Shown: positions 49,655 through 58,837, counted from the first letter of the stretch. The stretch is 64,000 nucleotides of DNA from Microbacterium esteraromaticum (GCF_028747645.1 NZ_CP118100.1:3100001-3164000); one strand, 5' to 3'. A program made the numbers and translations. The notes: generated by a model not told the origin, from the letters alone.

Positions 49655-50653
49655 ATGAGCGTCGAGGCTTCCAGGCGCCGCGTTCCCGCGGTGATCCTCT
49701 GGGGTGGCCTCGTCGTGCTCGCCTGGGCCGCGCTGACCGTGCTGGTCGGCGGGGGCGATGCGCACGCCGACGATGACGATTCCACCCCACTGTCGGGTCT
49801 GTCGTCACTGGTCACCGGTGCGGTCACCGAGGTCGTCGATCCGGTCGTTGAGAAGGCCGCCGAGGCGGTCGTCGCGGTCACCGAACCCGTGGTCGAGTCG
49901 GCGCAGCAGGTGGTCACGAAGACGGCGAAGACCGTTGCGTCGGTGCCGGTGGTCGGTTCCACCGCGTCGGATGCCCTCGGCACGGTCGGTCAGACCGTCT
50001 CATCGACCACGGATGCCGTCGCTGACGTCGTATCCGATGCGCCGGTGTCGTCGGTCGTGCGCCCCGTCACCGACACGGTGCGCGATGTGCCGGTGGTCGG
50101 CGAGGTGCTCGACGACCTGGGCGCCACGGATCTGCTCGACGACTCCGCCGGCGCCGTTGACAGTGTGGTCGACAACCTCGCCCCGGTCGTGGACGGCACC
50201 GTGCCGCCCGTGGTCGATGCGCTCGACCCGCAGCATCCCACCGGCCCCACGCCCGACGTCGGCGAGCCCGCGCTCCCCACCGGTCCGGATGCCGTCCTTC
50301 CGGACGACACGACGGCGGATGCCACCGCAGACGCCACTCCCGCCATCACCCTCCCGACGACCGGCACGCACCGCACGCCGTGGTCCGGTGGCCCGAACCC
50401 GCGAGGGTCCTCCAGCGACGCCACGACCACCACTGCGGCCGGCATCGAGCATCCGAAGCAGACTTCCGCTCCACCACCGGGCCTGGTCCCGGCGAGCTCG
50501 GCGGCAGGACCAGGTGGTTCTGCCGGTGGCGGGCACGCCGCGGTGCACCATTCGGCGTCGCATCTGCATGACTCCGGGGTCTCGGCCGGCCCACCGGCCG
50601 ACTCCGCACTTCCGCCGTCTCTGGTCGGAGACACCGACGTCTCTCCTGACTGA
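49655..50653 (+). CDS. Secreted Val-rich repetitive protein
   Basis: A 332-residue protein. Signal: MSVEASRRRVPAVILWGG then a hydrophobic stretch with cleavage near AHA|DDDD. Residues 55-215 form a repetitive pattern of P-V-V-x(2-4)-V/A segments (VTEVVDPVVEKAAEAVV, VVRPVTDTVRDVPVVGEVL) predicted as amphipathic helices or beta. The rest is a Pro/Thr/Ser region with a His patch (HHSASHLHDSG) and the end DTDVSPD, shared with the upstream gene's DCSPD. It probably acts at the cell surface together with the chaplin-like protein encoded 84 nt downstream. Confidence 0.6.
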   Translation: MSVEASRRRVPAVILWGGLVVLAWAALTVLVGGGDAHADDDDSTPLSGLSSLVTGAVTEVVDPVVEKAAEAVVAVTEPVVESAQQVVTKTAKTVASVPVVGSTASDALGTVGQTVSSTTDAVADVVSDAPVSSVVRPVTDTVRDVPVVGEVLDDLGATDLLDDSAGAVDSVVDNLAPVVDGTVPPVVDALDPQHPTGPTPDVGEPALPTGPDAVLPDDTTADATADATPAITLPTTGTHRTPWSGGPNPRGSSSDATTTTAAGIEHPKQTSAPPPGLVPASSAAGPGGSAGGGHAAVHHSASHLHDSGVSAGPPADSALPPSLVGDTDVSPD

Positions 50654-50737
50654 CGAGGGGCAGGCCGATGCCCGCATCGGCACGCTCGGGCGCACATCCG
50701 TGCCGCCCTCACCTCGTACAGATCAGGAGAAACACTC

Positions 50738-51973
50738 ATGCGCACTTTCGCTAAGCACGCCCTGTGGGGCGCGCTCATCGCCGGCGGCATCACGCTGCTC
50801 GGCGCATCCGCCGCCGGCGCGGCGGAGACCAACGGTGATGACAGCCTTCTCGGCGGCACTCAGATCCTGGCGCCGGTGACGGCACCGCTGGAGGTCGTCG
50901 GCAACGCCGTCTCGGTGCTCGGCACCAGCGTCGTCGAGACTGTCGTCCCCGTGACGTCGGAATCGGATGCCACCGACCCGGCCCCCACACAGGAATCCGC
51001 GCCGGCTGCTGAGCCCGCGCCCGCTGATTCCGCCCCTGCTGATCCCACGCCGTCCGCTCAGACCAGCGGTGCGGAGGGAGTAGGTTCGGGCAGCCAAGCC
51101 GTGGTCGACGTCGACGTACCGGTGACGGTGGTCGACAACGCGGTGAGCGTGCTCGGCACGTCAGCCGTGACGACCGATCCGGCACCGCAGCCGGCACCGG
51201 CGGAGATGCCGTCGGAGCCGGCATCCGCCGTGCAGACCTCGGGGCTGGGCGGTGTGCTCTCGGGCACGCAGGCCCTCGTGTCGGTGAACGCACCGATCAC
51301 CGTGTCGGGCAATGCGATCTCGGTGCTCGGCCACAGCAGCGTCACGCAGTCGCACGACTCGGCTGACATGGCGACGCCTTCCGACACCACCGGGGATCCG
51401 GTCGCACCGGGCCTCGGAGCGGTCACGGATGGCACCGACAGCATCCTCGGCGGCACGCAGGTCATCGCTCCGATCACGACCCCGGTGACGGTGGTCGGCA
51501 ATGCGATCTCGGTACTCGGCCACAGCAGCGTCACCGGTGTGAATGCGGGTCAGTCGAGCGGTACGGCACCGATCGGGGCGGTCACATCCGGACTCGGGTC
51601 GTTGCTCGGCGGTAGCCAGGTGCTGTTGCCCATCACAGCGCCGATCACGATCGGCGGCAACGCCATCTCGGTGCTGGGCGAGAGCACGGTAACGGTACCG
51701 GGAACGTCGACCGATCCCGGAACAGATCCAGGCACCGACCCCGGCACGGACCCGGGCACCGACCCCGGCACGGACCCGGGCACCGACCCCGGCACCGAGC
51801 CGGGCGCCGTCGCATCCTCCGGCACGTCCCTGCCGATGGTGCTGGGAACCACGACCGGCGGCGAGACGCTGGCGGCGACGGGCGGTTCGGCCGTCGCCCC
51901 GGCCCTGGTGCTGCTGGCCCTGTCGCTGCTGCTGATGGGTAGCACCCTGATGCGCCGCGCACAGCGCGCCTGA
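50738..51973 (+). CDS. Chaplin-like surface protein with LAXTG sorting signal
   Basis: A 411-residue cell-wall protein. Signal peptide MRTFAKHALWGALIAGGITL..., cleaved near AGA|AE. Five imperfect repeats with a hydrophobic core of chaplin type follow: LLGGTQILAPVTAPLEVVG, NAVSVLG and variants (PITVSGNAISVLGHSSV). They recall the chaplin PVHVPVNVCGNTVNVIG core but have no cysteines. Pro/Ala/Asp-rich linkers separate them, including a DPGT tandem repeat. The end has a sortase E-type signal LAATGG, a membrane helix and RRAQRA. Likely exposed at the surface; amyloid-like assembly is inference. Confidence 0.72.
   Translation: MRTFAKHALWGALIAGGITLLGASAAGAAETNGDDSLLGGTQILAPVTAPLEVVGNAVSVLGTSVVETVVPVTSESDATDPAPTQESAPAAEPAPADSAPADPTPSAQTSGAEGVGSGSQAVVDVDVPVTVVDNAVSVLGTSAVTTDPAPQPAPAEMPSEPASAVQTSGLGGVLSGTQALVSVNAPITVSGNAISVLGHSSVTQSHDSADMATPSDTTGDPVAPGLGAVTDGTDSILGGTQVIAPITTPVTVVGNAISVLGHSSVTGVNAGQSSGTAPIGAVTSGLGSLLGGSQVLLPITAPITIGGNAISVLGESTVTVPGTSTDPGTDPGTDPGTDPGTDPGTDPGTDPGTEPGAVASSGTSLPMVLGTTTGGETLAATGGSAVAPALVLLALSLLLMGSTLMRRAQRA
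51713..51805 (+). repeat. Tandem 12-bp DPGT-coding repeat
   Basis: Seven or so copies of a 12-nt unit GACCCCGGCACC encode (Asp-Pro-Gly-Thr)n, ending EPG, just before the sorting signal of the chaplin-like protein. It is a flexible wall-spanning linker, and a likely length-variable site by slippage. Confidence 0.85.
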
Positions 51974-52048
51974 TCGCCCCTGTCGTGCGGGTTCGGGCGT
52001 TCCCCACCCGAACCCGCACGGTGTGGCGCCCCCAGAGATCAGACGCAG

Positions 52049-52080
52049 AAAGGGCGGGGTTCCGAAGAACCCCGCCCTTT
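52049..52080. terminator. Bidirectional terminator between chaplin-like gene and rplI
   Basis: AAAGGGCGGGGTTC (52049-52062), loop CGAA, GAACCCCGCCCTTT (52067-52080): 14-bp stem flanked by A- and T-rich ends in both orientations. It sits 75 nt past the chaplin-like stop and 14 nt past the rplI stop. Confidence 0.88.
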
Positions 52081-52094
52081 CGAACAGCTGTCGC

Positions 52095-52547
52095 TTACTT
52101 AGCGGCGATCACCTGAAGCGTGATCACGGCGGTGACGTCGTCGTGCAGACGGACGGTCGCCTCGTGCTCACCGATGACCTTGATCGGCGCCGGGATGTGA
52201 ACCTTGCGCTTGTCGATCGAGCCAAGGCCCTCAGCGGCAACGGCGTCGGCCACGTCGGCCGGCTTGACCGAACCGAACAGACGGCCCTCGCCACCGGCCT
52301 TGACGGCCAGGCGCACCTTGCCGGCCTCGAGCTTCGCCTTGAGGTGGTTCGCCTCGTCGAGGTCGTGGATCGCACGGGCCTTGCGGGCCGCCTGGATCGA
52401 CTCGACCTGCTTGGCGCCGCCACGGGTCCACGCCACGGCGTAGCCCTGCGGGATGAGGTAGTTACGGGCGTACCCGTTCTTGACCTCGATGACGTCTCCG
52501 GCGCTTCCGAGCCCGGCGACCTCGTTCGTGAGAATCAGCTTTGCCAT
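52095..52547 (-). CDS. rplI: 50S ribosomal protein bL9
   Basis: A 150-residue large-subunit protein. The N-terminal domain [20 protein letters not shown], then [20 protein letters not shown], is the L9 signature, followed by the long helix and C-terminal domain ([16 protein letters not shown]). Last gene of the rpsF-ssb-rpsR-rplI cluster, 12 nt after rpsR. Confidence 0.97.
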   Translation of the reverse strand: MAKLILTNEVAGLGSAGDVIEVKNGYARNYLIPQGYAVAWTRGGAKQVESIQAARKARAIHDLDEANHLKAKLEAGKVRLAVKAGGEGRLFGSVKPADVADAVAAEGLGSIDKRKVHIPAPIKVIGEHEATVRLHDDVTAVITLQVIAAK

Positions 52548-52559
52548 TGTCGGTACCCC

Positions 52560-52814
52560 TTAGCGGCCAGCGCCGGCGTAAGGCAGGAGCGCCATCTCGC
52601 GTGCGTTCTTGATCGCCTTGGCGATCAGACGCTGCTCCTGCACCGAGACACCGGTGATACGACGGGCGCGGATCTTGCCACGCTCCGAGATGAACTTGCG
52701 AAGCGTTGCGACGTCCTTGTAGTCAATGACGCCCACGCGGATCGACTTCGCGGGAGCGGTGGGCTTGCCACCCTTCCGCGGCTTGCGGCGGTCGCCGCTC
52801 GACTTTCCAGCCAT
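52560..52814 (-). CDS. rpsR: 30S ribosomal protein bS18
   Basis: An 84-residue small-subunit protein with the S18 core [20 protein letters not shown] then [20 protein letters not shown]. No zinc-binding cysteines are visible (a C-minus form). Genes on both sides are the standard partners ssb and rplI. Confidence 0.97.
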   Translation of the reverse strand: MAGKSSGDRRKPRKGGKPTAPAKSIRVGVIDYKDVATLRKFISERGKIRARRITGVSVQEQRLIAKAIKNAREMALLPYAGAGR

Positions 52815-52871
52815 GAGTTTTCCTTAAGAGATGAGAATCGGATGCCGCCCTGTGGGCCGGCTATCCAGAAG

Positions 52872-53369
52872 TTAGAACGGGGTGTCGTCGCCGAAGCTGC
52901 CCGGAGTGCTCCACGCGTCAGCGCTCGACGAACCGGGCGTCGACCACGGCTCCTCCGAGACCTGCTGCTGCGGCTGCTGCGGACGCGACTGTCCACCGCC
53001 CGATGATGCGGCCCGCGTGACCTGTGCCGTCGCGTATCGCAGCGACGGACCGATCTCGTCAACCTCCAGCTCGATGGCCGTGCGGTTGTTGCCTTCGCGA
53101 TCCTGGTAGGAACGCTGACGCAGACGGCCCTGCGCGACAACACGCATGCCCTTCGTCAGCGAGCCCGCCACGTGCTCGGCGAAGTCGCGCCAGACCGACG
53201 CGCGGAGGAACAGCGCTTCGCCGTCCTTCCACTCGTTGGCCTGACGATCGAACGTCCGCGGCGTCGAGGCGATGGTGAAGTTCGCCACCGGCAGGCCGTT
53301 CTGCGTGTAACGCAGTTCGGGGTCTGCGGTGAGGTTGCCCACCACGGTGATGACGGTTTCGCCGGCCAT
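52872..53369 (-). CDS. ssb: Single-stranded DNA-binding protein
   Basis: A 165-residue OB-fold protein that coats single-stranded DNA. Start [22 protein letters not shown] strands to about 110, then a Gln/Pro/Ser-rich linker and the acidic partner-binding tip DDTPF. It is in the usual position between rpsF and rpsR. Confidence 0.96.
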   Translation of the reverse strand: MAGETVITVVGNLTADPELRYTQNGLPVANFTIASTPRTFDRQANEWKDGEALFLRASVWRDFAEHVAGSLTKGMRVVAQGRLRQRSYQDREGNNRTAIELEVDEIGPSLRYATAQVTRAASSGGGQSRPQQPQQQVSEEPWSTPGSSSADAWSTPGSFGDDTPF

Positions 53370-53374
53370 GAGAC

Positions 53375-53740
53375 TTAAGCCTTCGCGACCTTGGGCTTAC
53401 GGGCAGCCTTCTCGGCGGCGCGCTTGGCCTCGGCGGCGACCATGGCCTGTGCCTCTTCGGCACGCAGGACCTTGGTGCGGAACACGAGCTCGCTCAGCTT
53501 CAGCTGGCGGTCGAGCTCCTGGGTGGCCTCGCTCGTGGCGGTGAAGTTGACGACGGCGTAGATGCCCTCGTTCTTCTTGTTGATCTCGTAGGCGAAACGG
53601 CGCTTGCCCCAGATGTCGACCTTGTCAATCGAGCCACCATCGTTGGTGATGACCTTCAGGAACTTGTCGAGGTTGGGGGCAACCTGGCGCTCGTCCAGCT
53701 CAGGGGTCAGAATGACCATGAGCTCGTACTGGTGCGTCAC
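53375..53740 (-). CDS. rpsF: 30S ribosomal protein bS6
   Basis: A 121-residue small-subunit protein: [40 protein letters not shown], and a basic tail ([16 protein letters not shown]). Start GTG 53740 is six nt after AAGGAGGTG. First gene of the cluster; a possible autoregulatory leader precedes it. Confidence 0.97.
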   Translation of the reverse strand: MTHQYELMVILTPELDERQVAPNLDKFLKVITNDGGSIDKVDIWGKRRFAYEINKKNEGIYAVVNFTATSEATQELDRQLKLSELVFRTKVLRAEEAQAMVAAEAKRAAEKAARKPKVAKA

Positions 53741-53759
53741 TTACCCACCTCCTTCGGAC

Positions 53760-53800
53760 TAGAACGGCTCCCGGGACTTTCCCGGCAGCAGGAGGGTGTG
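53760..53800 (-). promoter_or_regulatory. Possible S6:S18-binding leader of rpsF
   Basis: On the minus strand the rpsF leader contains CCGGGA-AAG-TCCCGG (53771-53785) with flanking CTGCTG and AGCCG sequences, just upstream of the ribosome-binding site. Many bacteria regulate this operon through an S6:S18 hairpin with an exposed CCG. The match is partial and speculative. Confidence 0.3.
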
Positions 53801-53860
53801 TTGCACGTCGCCCGCCCGCGCATCCCGAATGGATGCCACAAGGCAGACAACCACAACAGT

Positions 53861-55186
53861 CTACCGGATACGCGGCGATGCTGCCGTCCGCCGCCGGATC
53901 GGCTCCACCAGCGGGCTCGGCGCCAGCGTGACGTCATCCATGACGGCATCCGCCCCTCCCGCGCGGCGACGCCGCACCCTCGCCAGCGCGGCAAGCAACG
54001 GAGTGACGGCGATCGACGCGACCCACCCCGAGAACGTCGTGTCCTCTGCGCCGAGCACCTGACGGCGGTGCCAGGCGGCGTGCAGAGCGCCGCCGCGCTC
54101 GGCGGGCACGACCCGGGCGGGTAAGTCTCCGCGACGGCGCTGCGCGACCAGCATCCGCACCTGCGCCCACCACCCCGAGTCGCGAGGATCGTGGAAGTAG
54201 TTCGTCGCCGCCCAGGCAGGATCCGGATGCCGGAAGCGGCGCGCCACGACGTCATCGGCGCCACCGAGCAGGCCGCTGCCGGTGAAGACGTGGTTGAGCA
54301 TCGCCGGTTGCACGCCGAACTCATCGAGGGCGATCACCGGTACGCCGGCCGCCATCGCCTCGATCGCCGCGGTCGAGCTGACCGTGACCAGCCCCTCGGC
54401 GCTGTCGAGTGCCTCACGCATCGGCGCGAACGAGAAGATGAGGTTCTCGGGGGCGTTGTCGAGCAGGTCGGTGTAGCCGTCGCGCTCCTGGTGCGCCTCG
54501 ACCTCACCGGGGCGCGAGCGCAGCTTGACCACGACCCGCCTGGTCGGGTCGGCGACCGCCGCCAGGCGCAGGATCTCAGCGATGCGACGACGATCCTCGC
54601 GCTCGGCGGGCACCAGCGCCTGTGCGGCGAAGACCAGATCGGTGCCGCCGCTGCCGGCATGCCTGCGCCCCGCGAACGGCAGCGTCGCCAGCGCGATCGG
54701 CACGTTCACGCCGAGCGCACGACCCAGTCGCTCGAACGCGTCAACCTCACGGTGCGAGTGCACGACCATCAGATCGCAGTGCCGGCGGTACTCCAACGCA
54801 CCGCGCAACGCCGGGATCGACATGCCCGGCAGGCCCGACACGACGACCGGCCGTCGACGCAGTCGGTCGATCTCGCGACCCATCAGCCGCACGAACGGCG
54901 CCCGCCCGGCGAGTACCACCACGTCGGGTGCGTCCTTCGCGAGCCACGAGGTCACCTCGGAGAAGCGGATGCGGGTCACCGACCGCGGATGCCGCGCGAA
55001 CCGGGTGCCCGCCAGCGCGGCGTCGCGCTGCGCATCGCTGACGACCAAGGGTGTCTGCACCAGCAGAAGATGCTGGCTGATGTCATCGACCTGGTCGACG
55101 AGGTGGGCGGCCCACTTCACGAACGAGTCGGCGTCGCCGATCGCCACGACTCGCAGACGGGGCGGCGTGCTGCCGGGAAAGCTCAT
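53861..55186 (-). CDS. DUF6716-type putative glycosyltransferase
   Basis: A 441-residue protein with the GT-B style: RLRVVAIGDADSFVKWAAHL at the start and VSSTAAIEAMAAGVPVIALDEFG in the second half, a nucleotide-sugar site. It starts with a 4-nt overlap of the NeuB-like stop (ATGA), last in the sialic-acid surface operon. DUF6716 members are associated with capsule or teichoic-acid-like polymer loci. The sugar is not known. A short cytoplasmic Arg-rich end follows. Confidence 0.7.
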   Translation of the reverse strand: MSFPGSTPPRLRVVAIGDADSFVKWAAHLVDQVDDISQHLLLVQTPLVVSDAQRDAALAGTRFARHPRSVTRIRFSEVTSWLAKDAPDVVVLAGRAPFVRLMGREIDRLRRRPVVVSGLPGMSIPALRGALEYRRHCDLMVVHSHREVDAFERLGRALGVNVPIALATLPFAGRRHAGSGGTDLVFAAQALVPAEREDRRRIAEILRLAAVADPTRRVVVKLRSRPGEVEAHQERDGYTDLLDNAPENLIFSFAPMREALDSAEGLVTVSSTAAIEAMAAGVPVIALDEFGVQPAMLNHVFTGSGLLGGADDVVARRFRHPDPAWAATNYFHDPRDSGWWAQVRMLVAQRRRGDLPARVVPAERGGALHAAWHRRQVLGAEDTTFSGWVASIAVTPLLAALARVRRRRAGGADAVMDDVTLAPSPLVEPIRRRTAASPRIR

Positions 55187-56055
55187 GCGCTGACGCGTCG
55201 TAGCTTGGCCATCGGGGCGAGCTCGCCCTGATAGACCCGCTTGACTCCGTCACCGAGTGCCTGCTCGATCACCCGGATGTCACGCACGAGACGTGTCAGG
55301 CCGCCCGGTTCGAGCGACGCGGCGTGGTCGGATCCCCACATCGCACGGTCGAGGGTGATGTGCCGCTCGACGGCGACAGCACCGAGCGCCACCGCGGCCA
55401 GCGAGATCTGCAGCCCACGCTCGTGGCCCGAGTACCCGATCGGCACTCCGGCATAGCGGTCGCGCAGCGTCGGGATCATCTTGAGGTTCGCTTCGCCCGG
55501 CTCCATCGGGTACGTCGACGTGGCGTGCAGCAGGATGGTGCGGTCGGTCCCGAGGGTCTCCAGAGCGCGGTCGATCTGCTCGATGGTCGACATGCCGGTG
55601 GAGAGGATCACCGGCTTGCCGGTCGCACGCAGCGCCTGCAGCAGCTCGGTGTCGGTCAGGCTCGCGGACGCAACCTTGTGCGCGACGACATTGAGGTCTT
55701 CGAGAAAGCCAACGCTCGGCACATCCCAGGGCGACGCGAACCAGTGCAATCCCGACATCGTCGCGTAGTCGCCGATCTCGATGTACTGATCGCGGTCGAA
55801 CTCCACGCGACGGCGGTAGTCGAGGTAGCTCATCGTGCCCCACGGCGTCTCACGCGGCACGTCGCGCATGTGCTCGGGCGTCGCGATCTCGGGGGTGCGC
55901 TTCTGGAACTTCACCGCGTCGGCACCGGCCTCGCGCGCGACATCGATCAGCCGCTTGGCGATCTCGACGTCGCCGTTGTGATTCAGTCCGATCTCGGCGA
56001 TGACGTACGTGGGGTGTCCCCCACCGATCACGCGGCCCTCGATGCTCACGGTCAT
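55183..56055 (-). CDS. N-acetylneuraminate (nonulosonate) synthase, NeuB-like
   Basis: Condenses a six-carbon amino sugar with phosphoenolpyruvate. The 290-residue protein is a TIM barrel: YVIAEIGLNHNGDVEIAKRL, DAVKFQKRTPE, VAHKVASASLTDTELLQAL, VILSTGMSTIEQI, GYSGHERGLQISLAAVALGA, ERHITLDRAMWGSDHAASLE. It ends about 50-60 residues earlier than usual NeuB enzymes, so the C-terminal SAF (antifreeze-like) domain appears absent. Start ATG 56055 is preferred over the longer open frame. The exact nonulosonate is unclear. Confidence 0.85.
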   Translation of the reverse strand: MTVSIEGRVIGGGHPTYVIAEIGLNHNGDVEIAKRLIDVAREAGADAVKFQKRTPEIATPEHMRDVPRETPWGTMSYLDYRRRVEFDRDQYIEIGDYATMSGLHWFASPWDVPSVGFLEDLNVVAHKVASASLTDTELLQALRATGKPVILSTGMSTIEQIDRALETLGTDRTILLHATSTYPMEPGEANLKMIPTLRDRYAGVPIGYSGHERGLQISLAAVALGAVAVERHITLDRAMWGSDHAASLEPGGLTRLVRDIRVIEQALGDGVKRVYQGELAPMAKLRRVSA

Positions 56056-56177
56056 GACAACTCCATTCCCCCCGAGGCTGGGTGCTCCAGCCGGTTCATC
56101 CCGGTCTACGCAGGCGAGGTGAACCCGAGGCGGCGGCAGGGTGACGTTCGGCAGAAGCGTGGCGGTCGGACAGGTCG

Positions 56178-57485
56178 TCAGCGCGGCAGCATCCGCTCGA
56201 TCACCTCGCGCACGGCACCGCGTCCACCGCCGCGACTGAGCACGACGCGCGCCACCGCCTTCACGGCAGGGTGCGCGTCGGCGACCGCGATCGGCCAGCC
56301 GACGAGGCCCAGCGGGCCGAGGTCGTTGACGTCGTTGCCGACATAGGCGATATCGGTCAGGGCGATGCCGTTCTCGTCCGCCCACGCGGCGAGCGCCGAC
56401 GCCTTGTCGTCGACGCCGTGCAGCACCGGCACCTGCAACTTCTCGGCGCGGCGTGCGACCACCGGATTCTGCTCGGTGGACAGGATGAGCATCGGGATGC
56501 CCGCGCGCCGTAGCCGCGACACCCCCATGCCGTCCTCCCGGCTGACGCGCACGGTCTCGCGGCCCTCGCTGTCGACGAAGGCGGTGTCGTCGGTATGCAC
56601 GCCGTCGAAGTCGGTCACGAGAACGGATGCCGGAATGCGGGCAGGTGCGGCGATGCCGGCAGGTGCCGGGTTTGTGGCATCCGCCCGGCATCCGGCATCC
56701 GCCCGCTCGGAGTTCTGCGCAGTTTCGGAACCATCCGCCGGGATCGTTCCGAGATTGTGCAGATCTCCGATTTTGCGCGGCGCGAGTGCATCGCCCGCCG
56801 CCCGCGCGAGCGCGTCGGCGAGGGCGAGCTGCTGCTCGTCGTCGATCTCGATCGCCGTCGACGCGGGCACCTCGACGATGCAGATGCGTCCGAAGAAGCG
56901 GTGCCCGGCGGCGCGGAACCCCTGAGCATCGAACGCGTAGAACGCCCCCGTCTCGAGGTAGTGCGGCTCGCGATCCTGTCGCCGCGGCCGGTGCGCGGCG
57001 ACATGGTTGATCGCGACCGCGTTCCCGTCGCCGTCGCGGTGCCAGAGGAACCCATAAGTCTCGTGAGCCGAGAACACGCTGTCGAAGCGCCCGGCGGCGA
57101 TGTGCGCGGCGGCCTCGGCGATCCCAGCGCTGGGAAGGAACGGCGAAGTCGCCTGCACGAACACGACCGTGGCGACGCGGATGCCGTCCGCCTCGAGCAC
57201 GTCGAGGGCATGCAGCAGGGCGCTCTCCGATGACGCGGTGTCACCCGACAACTCGGCAGGGCGGGCGATCGTGCGCGCGCCGGCGGCGTGGGCGACCGCA
57301 GCGATCCGTTCATCGTCGGTGCTGACCACGACCAGATCGATACCGTCGGCGGTGGCGGCCGCACGCACGGCGCGCTCGACCAGGGGCACCCCGCCGACAC
57401 GGCGCAGGTTCTTGCCCGGAACCCCCTTCGATCCGCCCCGCGCCGGGATGATCGCCACCGTGATGCCCGTCGTCGTTCCCGTCAT
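56178..57485 (-). CDS. CMP-sialate synthetase fused to a HAD (KdsC-like) phosphatase
   Basis: A bifunctional protein of 435 residues. N-terminal cytidylyltransferase (about 1-225): VAIIPARGGSKGVPGKNLRR, VVVSTDDERIAAVAH, ATSPFLPSAGIAEAAAH. C-terminal KdsC-like HAD phosphatase (about 275-435): VLVTDFDGVHTDDTAFVDSE, ILSTEQNPVVARRAEKLQVP, YVGNDVNDLGPLGLVGWPI. The joining linker (about 225-275) contains an imperfect palindromic DNA insertion and GCATCC repeats. ATG 57485 overlaps the upstream stop (ATGA). It activates the sugar made by NeuB and dephosphorylates its precursor. Confidence 0.88.
   Translation of the reverse strand: MTGTTTGITVAIIPARGGSKGVPGKNLRRVGGVPLVERAVRAAATADGIDLVVVSTDDERIAAVAHAAGARTIARPAELSGDTASSESALLHALDVLEADGIRVATVVFVQATSPFLPSAGIAEAAAHIAAGRFDSVFSAHETYGFLWHRDGDGNAVAINHVAAHRPRRQDREPHYLETGAFYAFDAQGFRAAGHRFFGRICIVEVPASTAIEIDDEQQLALADALARAAGDALAPRKIGDLHNLGTIPADGSETAQNSERADAGCRADATNPAPAGIAAPARIPASVLVTDFDGVHTDDTAFVDSEGRETVRVSREDGMGVSRLRRAGIPMLILSTEQNPVVARRAEKLQVPVLHGVDDKASALAAWADENGIALTDIAYVGNDVNDLGPLGLVGWPIAVADAHPAVKAVARVVLSRGGGRGAVREVIERMLPR
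56707..56770. repeat. Imperfect palindrome in the linker of the sialate synthetase gene
   Basis: TCGGAGTTCTGCGCAGTTTC then GGAAC (56707-56731) is inverted as GTTCCGAGATTGTGCAGATC then TCCGA (56746-56770). About 20 of 24 positions pair across a 14-nt spacer. It lies in frame within the low-complexity inter-domain linker, as expected for a dispersed palindromic element that landed where protein structure tolerates it. Confidence 0.6.
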
Positions 57486-58837
57486 CGTCCGCTCGCTGCC
57501 TTCCATACGCGCCCGGCGCGGCGCTTCGCGCCCACGACCGTCAGCCTCAGTTCTTCGATCCGGCCCACTCCCCCGCGCGGCAGCAGCAGACGTTGCAGCC
57601 GCGTGCGTTCTGGGGCCCCCGGCAGGTCAAGGGTGCGCAGTCGCGCGGGGGGCACGTAGCGTTCCCGCTCGCTCGGCGGCAGAGCGGCGAGCGTCCGCAC
57701 AGCCCGCGGCCGCAGGTGTGCGACGATCTCGGGCTGCATGGCGTATCCGACCGCGTCGACGAGCTGTTGCAGGCGACCGTCCCACTCGGATCGGTTCATC
57801 GCGTCGACGATGGTCGCGGGCATCCGATTGCTGTTCTCGTAGGGGGTGAGGCCGGCAAGTACCTCGGCGGTCCCGACAGCGTGCACGGCCGTGCCGGCGA
57901 TCGCCCGGATTGTGGGCAACGCCGTCGAGAACCCGGCGATGACGTCGGTGGCCCCCAGCCGCAGGGCGACGAACTCGGCCGGCTGGTCTCCGGTGTACGC
58001 ATCGAACCGCAGGCCGCGGGCCGTGGCTCGGGCGGCGAGATCGCCCACCAGCGATGGTGGCGCGGAGGGGTGCGGTTTGACGACGACCCGCTCGGCTCCG
58101 GCATCCGCGGCGCGGTCGATCATCCGTGCCTGCATCTCGGCCTCCTCGGCCGGGGTGACGAGCCCGAGCGCGGCCAGGTACTGGCCGATGACCAGGGCCG
58201 TGCGTTCCGACCCCGCGGCGAGCGCGTCGAGCGCCGGATCGGACCGCGCCTCCCCCACCTCGCGTAACACGGTGCCGAAGGCGGCGGCGGGTACGGGCAC
58301 GCGTTCGGCGCCGGTCTCGACGAACACCAGCGGTGAGACGCCCGCGACCACGTCGGGGTACACGACGCGCGTCACGCGTTCGGTGATCTGCCTCGGCAGC
58401 AGGCTGCGGATCGGCGCATAGGTCATCAGTCCGTCACCGATGACGCCGAGGCGGGCATCGGCGAACAATGCCATCAGCGTGCGGGCGGGCGCCACCTGCG
58501 GCGATTGCACGAACAGTTCGACCGGGGCGGCGCCGAGGTTCCATGCGCGGCGCAGCAGCCGCTCGATCATCGGCAGGTCCTGCGGGTCGGGATCCCAGGT
58601 CGTCGGATGCCGCGGATCGACCATCGGGTTCAACGGTTCGACAGTGTCGAATCGCGCGCGCAGGCGCGCGAACCGGGGCGCGGTGGCGAGATCGATCGCC
58701 GTCTCGGGCACGTGCGCGGTGTTCATCGGCACCAGGATGCGCCGCTCGGCGTCGCCGAGCAGGCCCGCATCGAGCGCGGCGACGGCGGCCATCAGACCGT
58801 AGGGGCTGTGCAGGGCGAAGATCTGGATGCTGCTCAT
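57482..58837 (-). CDS. Alpha-2,8-polysialyltransferase-family protein
   Basis: A 451-residue protein beginning MSSIQIFALHSPYGLMAAVA. Polysialyltransferase-family motifs: VIGDGLMTY (D/E-D-G type), VVKPHPSAPP (H-P motif) and AGFSTALPTIRAIAG (serine motif). It is related to capsule-forming polySTs (PF07388) and LOS sialyltransferases. It transfers activated sialic acid to a surface polymer. Its ATG and stop overlap its neighbours (ATGA), so the operon is tightly coupled. Confidence 0.82.
   Translation of the reverse strand: MSSIQIFALHSPYGLMAAVAALDAGLLGDAERRILVPMNTAHVPETAIDLATAPRFARLRARFDTVEPLNPMVDPRHPTTWDPDPQDLPMIERLLRRAWNLGAAPVELFVQSPQVAPARTLMALFADARLGVIGDGLMTYAPIRSLLPRQITERVTRVVYPDVVAGVSPLVFVETGAERVPVPAAAFGTVLREVGEARSDPALDALAAGSERTALVIGQYLAALGLVTPAEEAEMQARMIDRAADAGAERVVVKPHPSAPPSLVGDLAARATARGLRFDAYTGDQPAEFVALRLGATDVIAGFSTALPTIRAIAGTAVHAVGTAEVLAGLTPYENSNRMPATIVDAMNRSEWDGRLQQLVDAVGYAMQPEIVAHLRPRAVRTLAALPPSERERYVPPARLRTLDLPGAPERTRLQRLLLPRGGVGRIEELRLTVVGAKRRAGRVWKAASGR

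Noticed and set aside
49324-49776. 150-residue frame in the region before the second secreted gene
   Set aside because: It runs through a hairpin and the 16-bp inverted repeat, has no ribosome-binding site and Arg-rich shadow composition.
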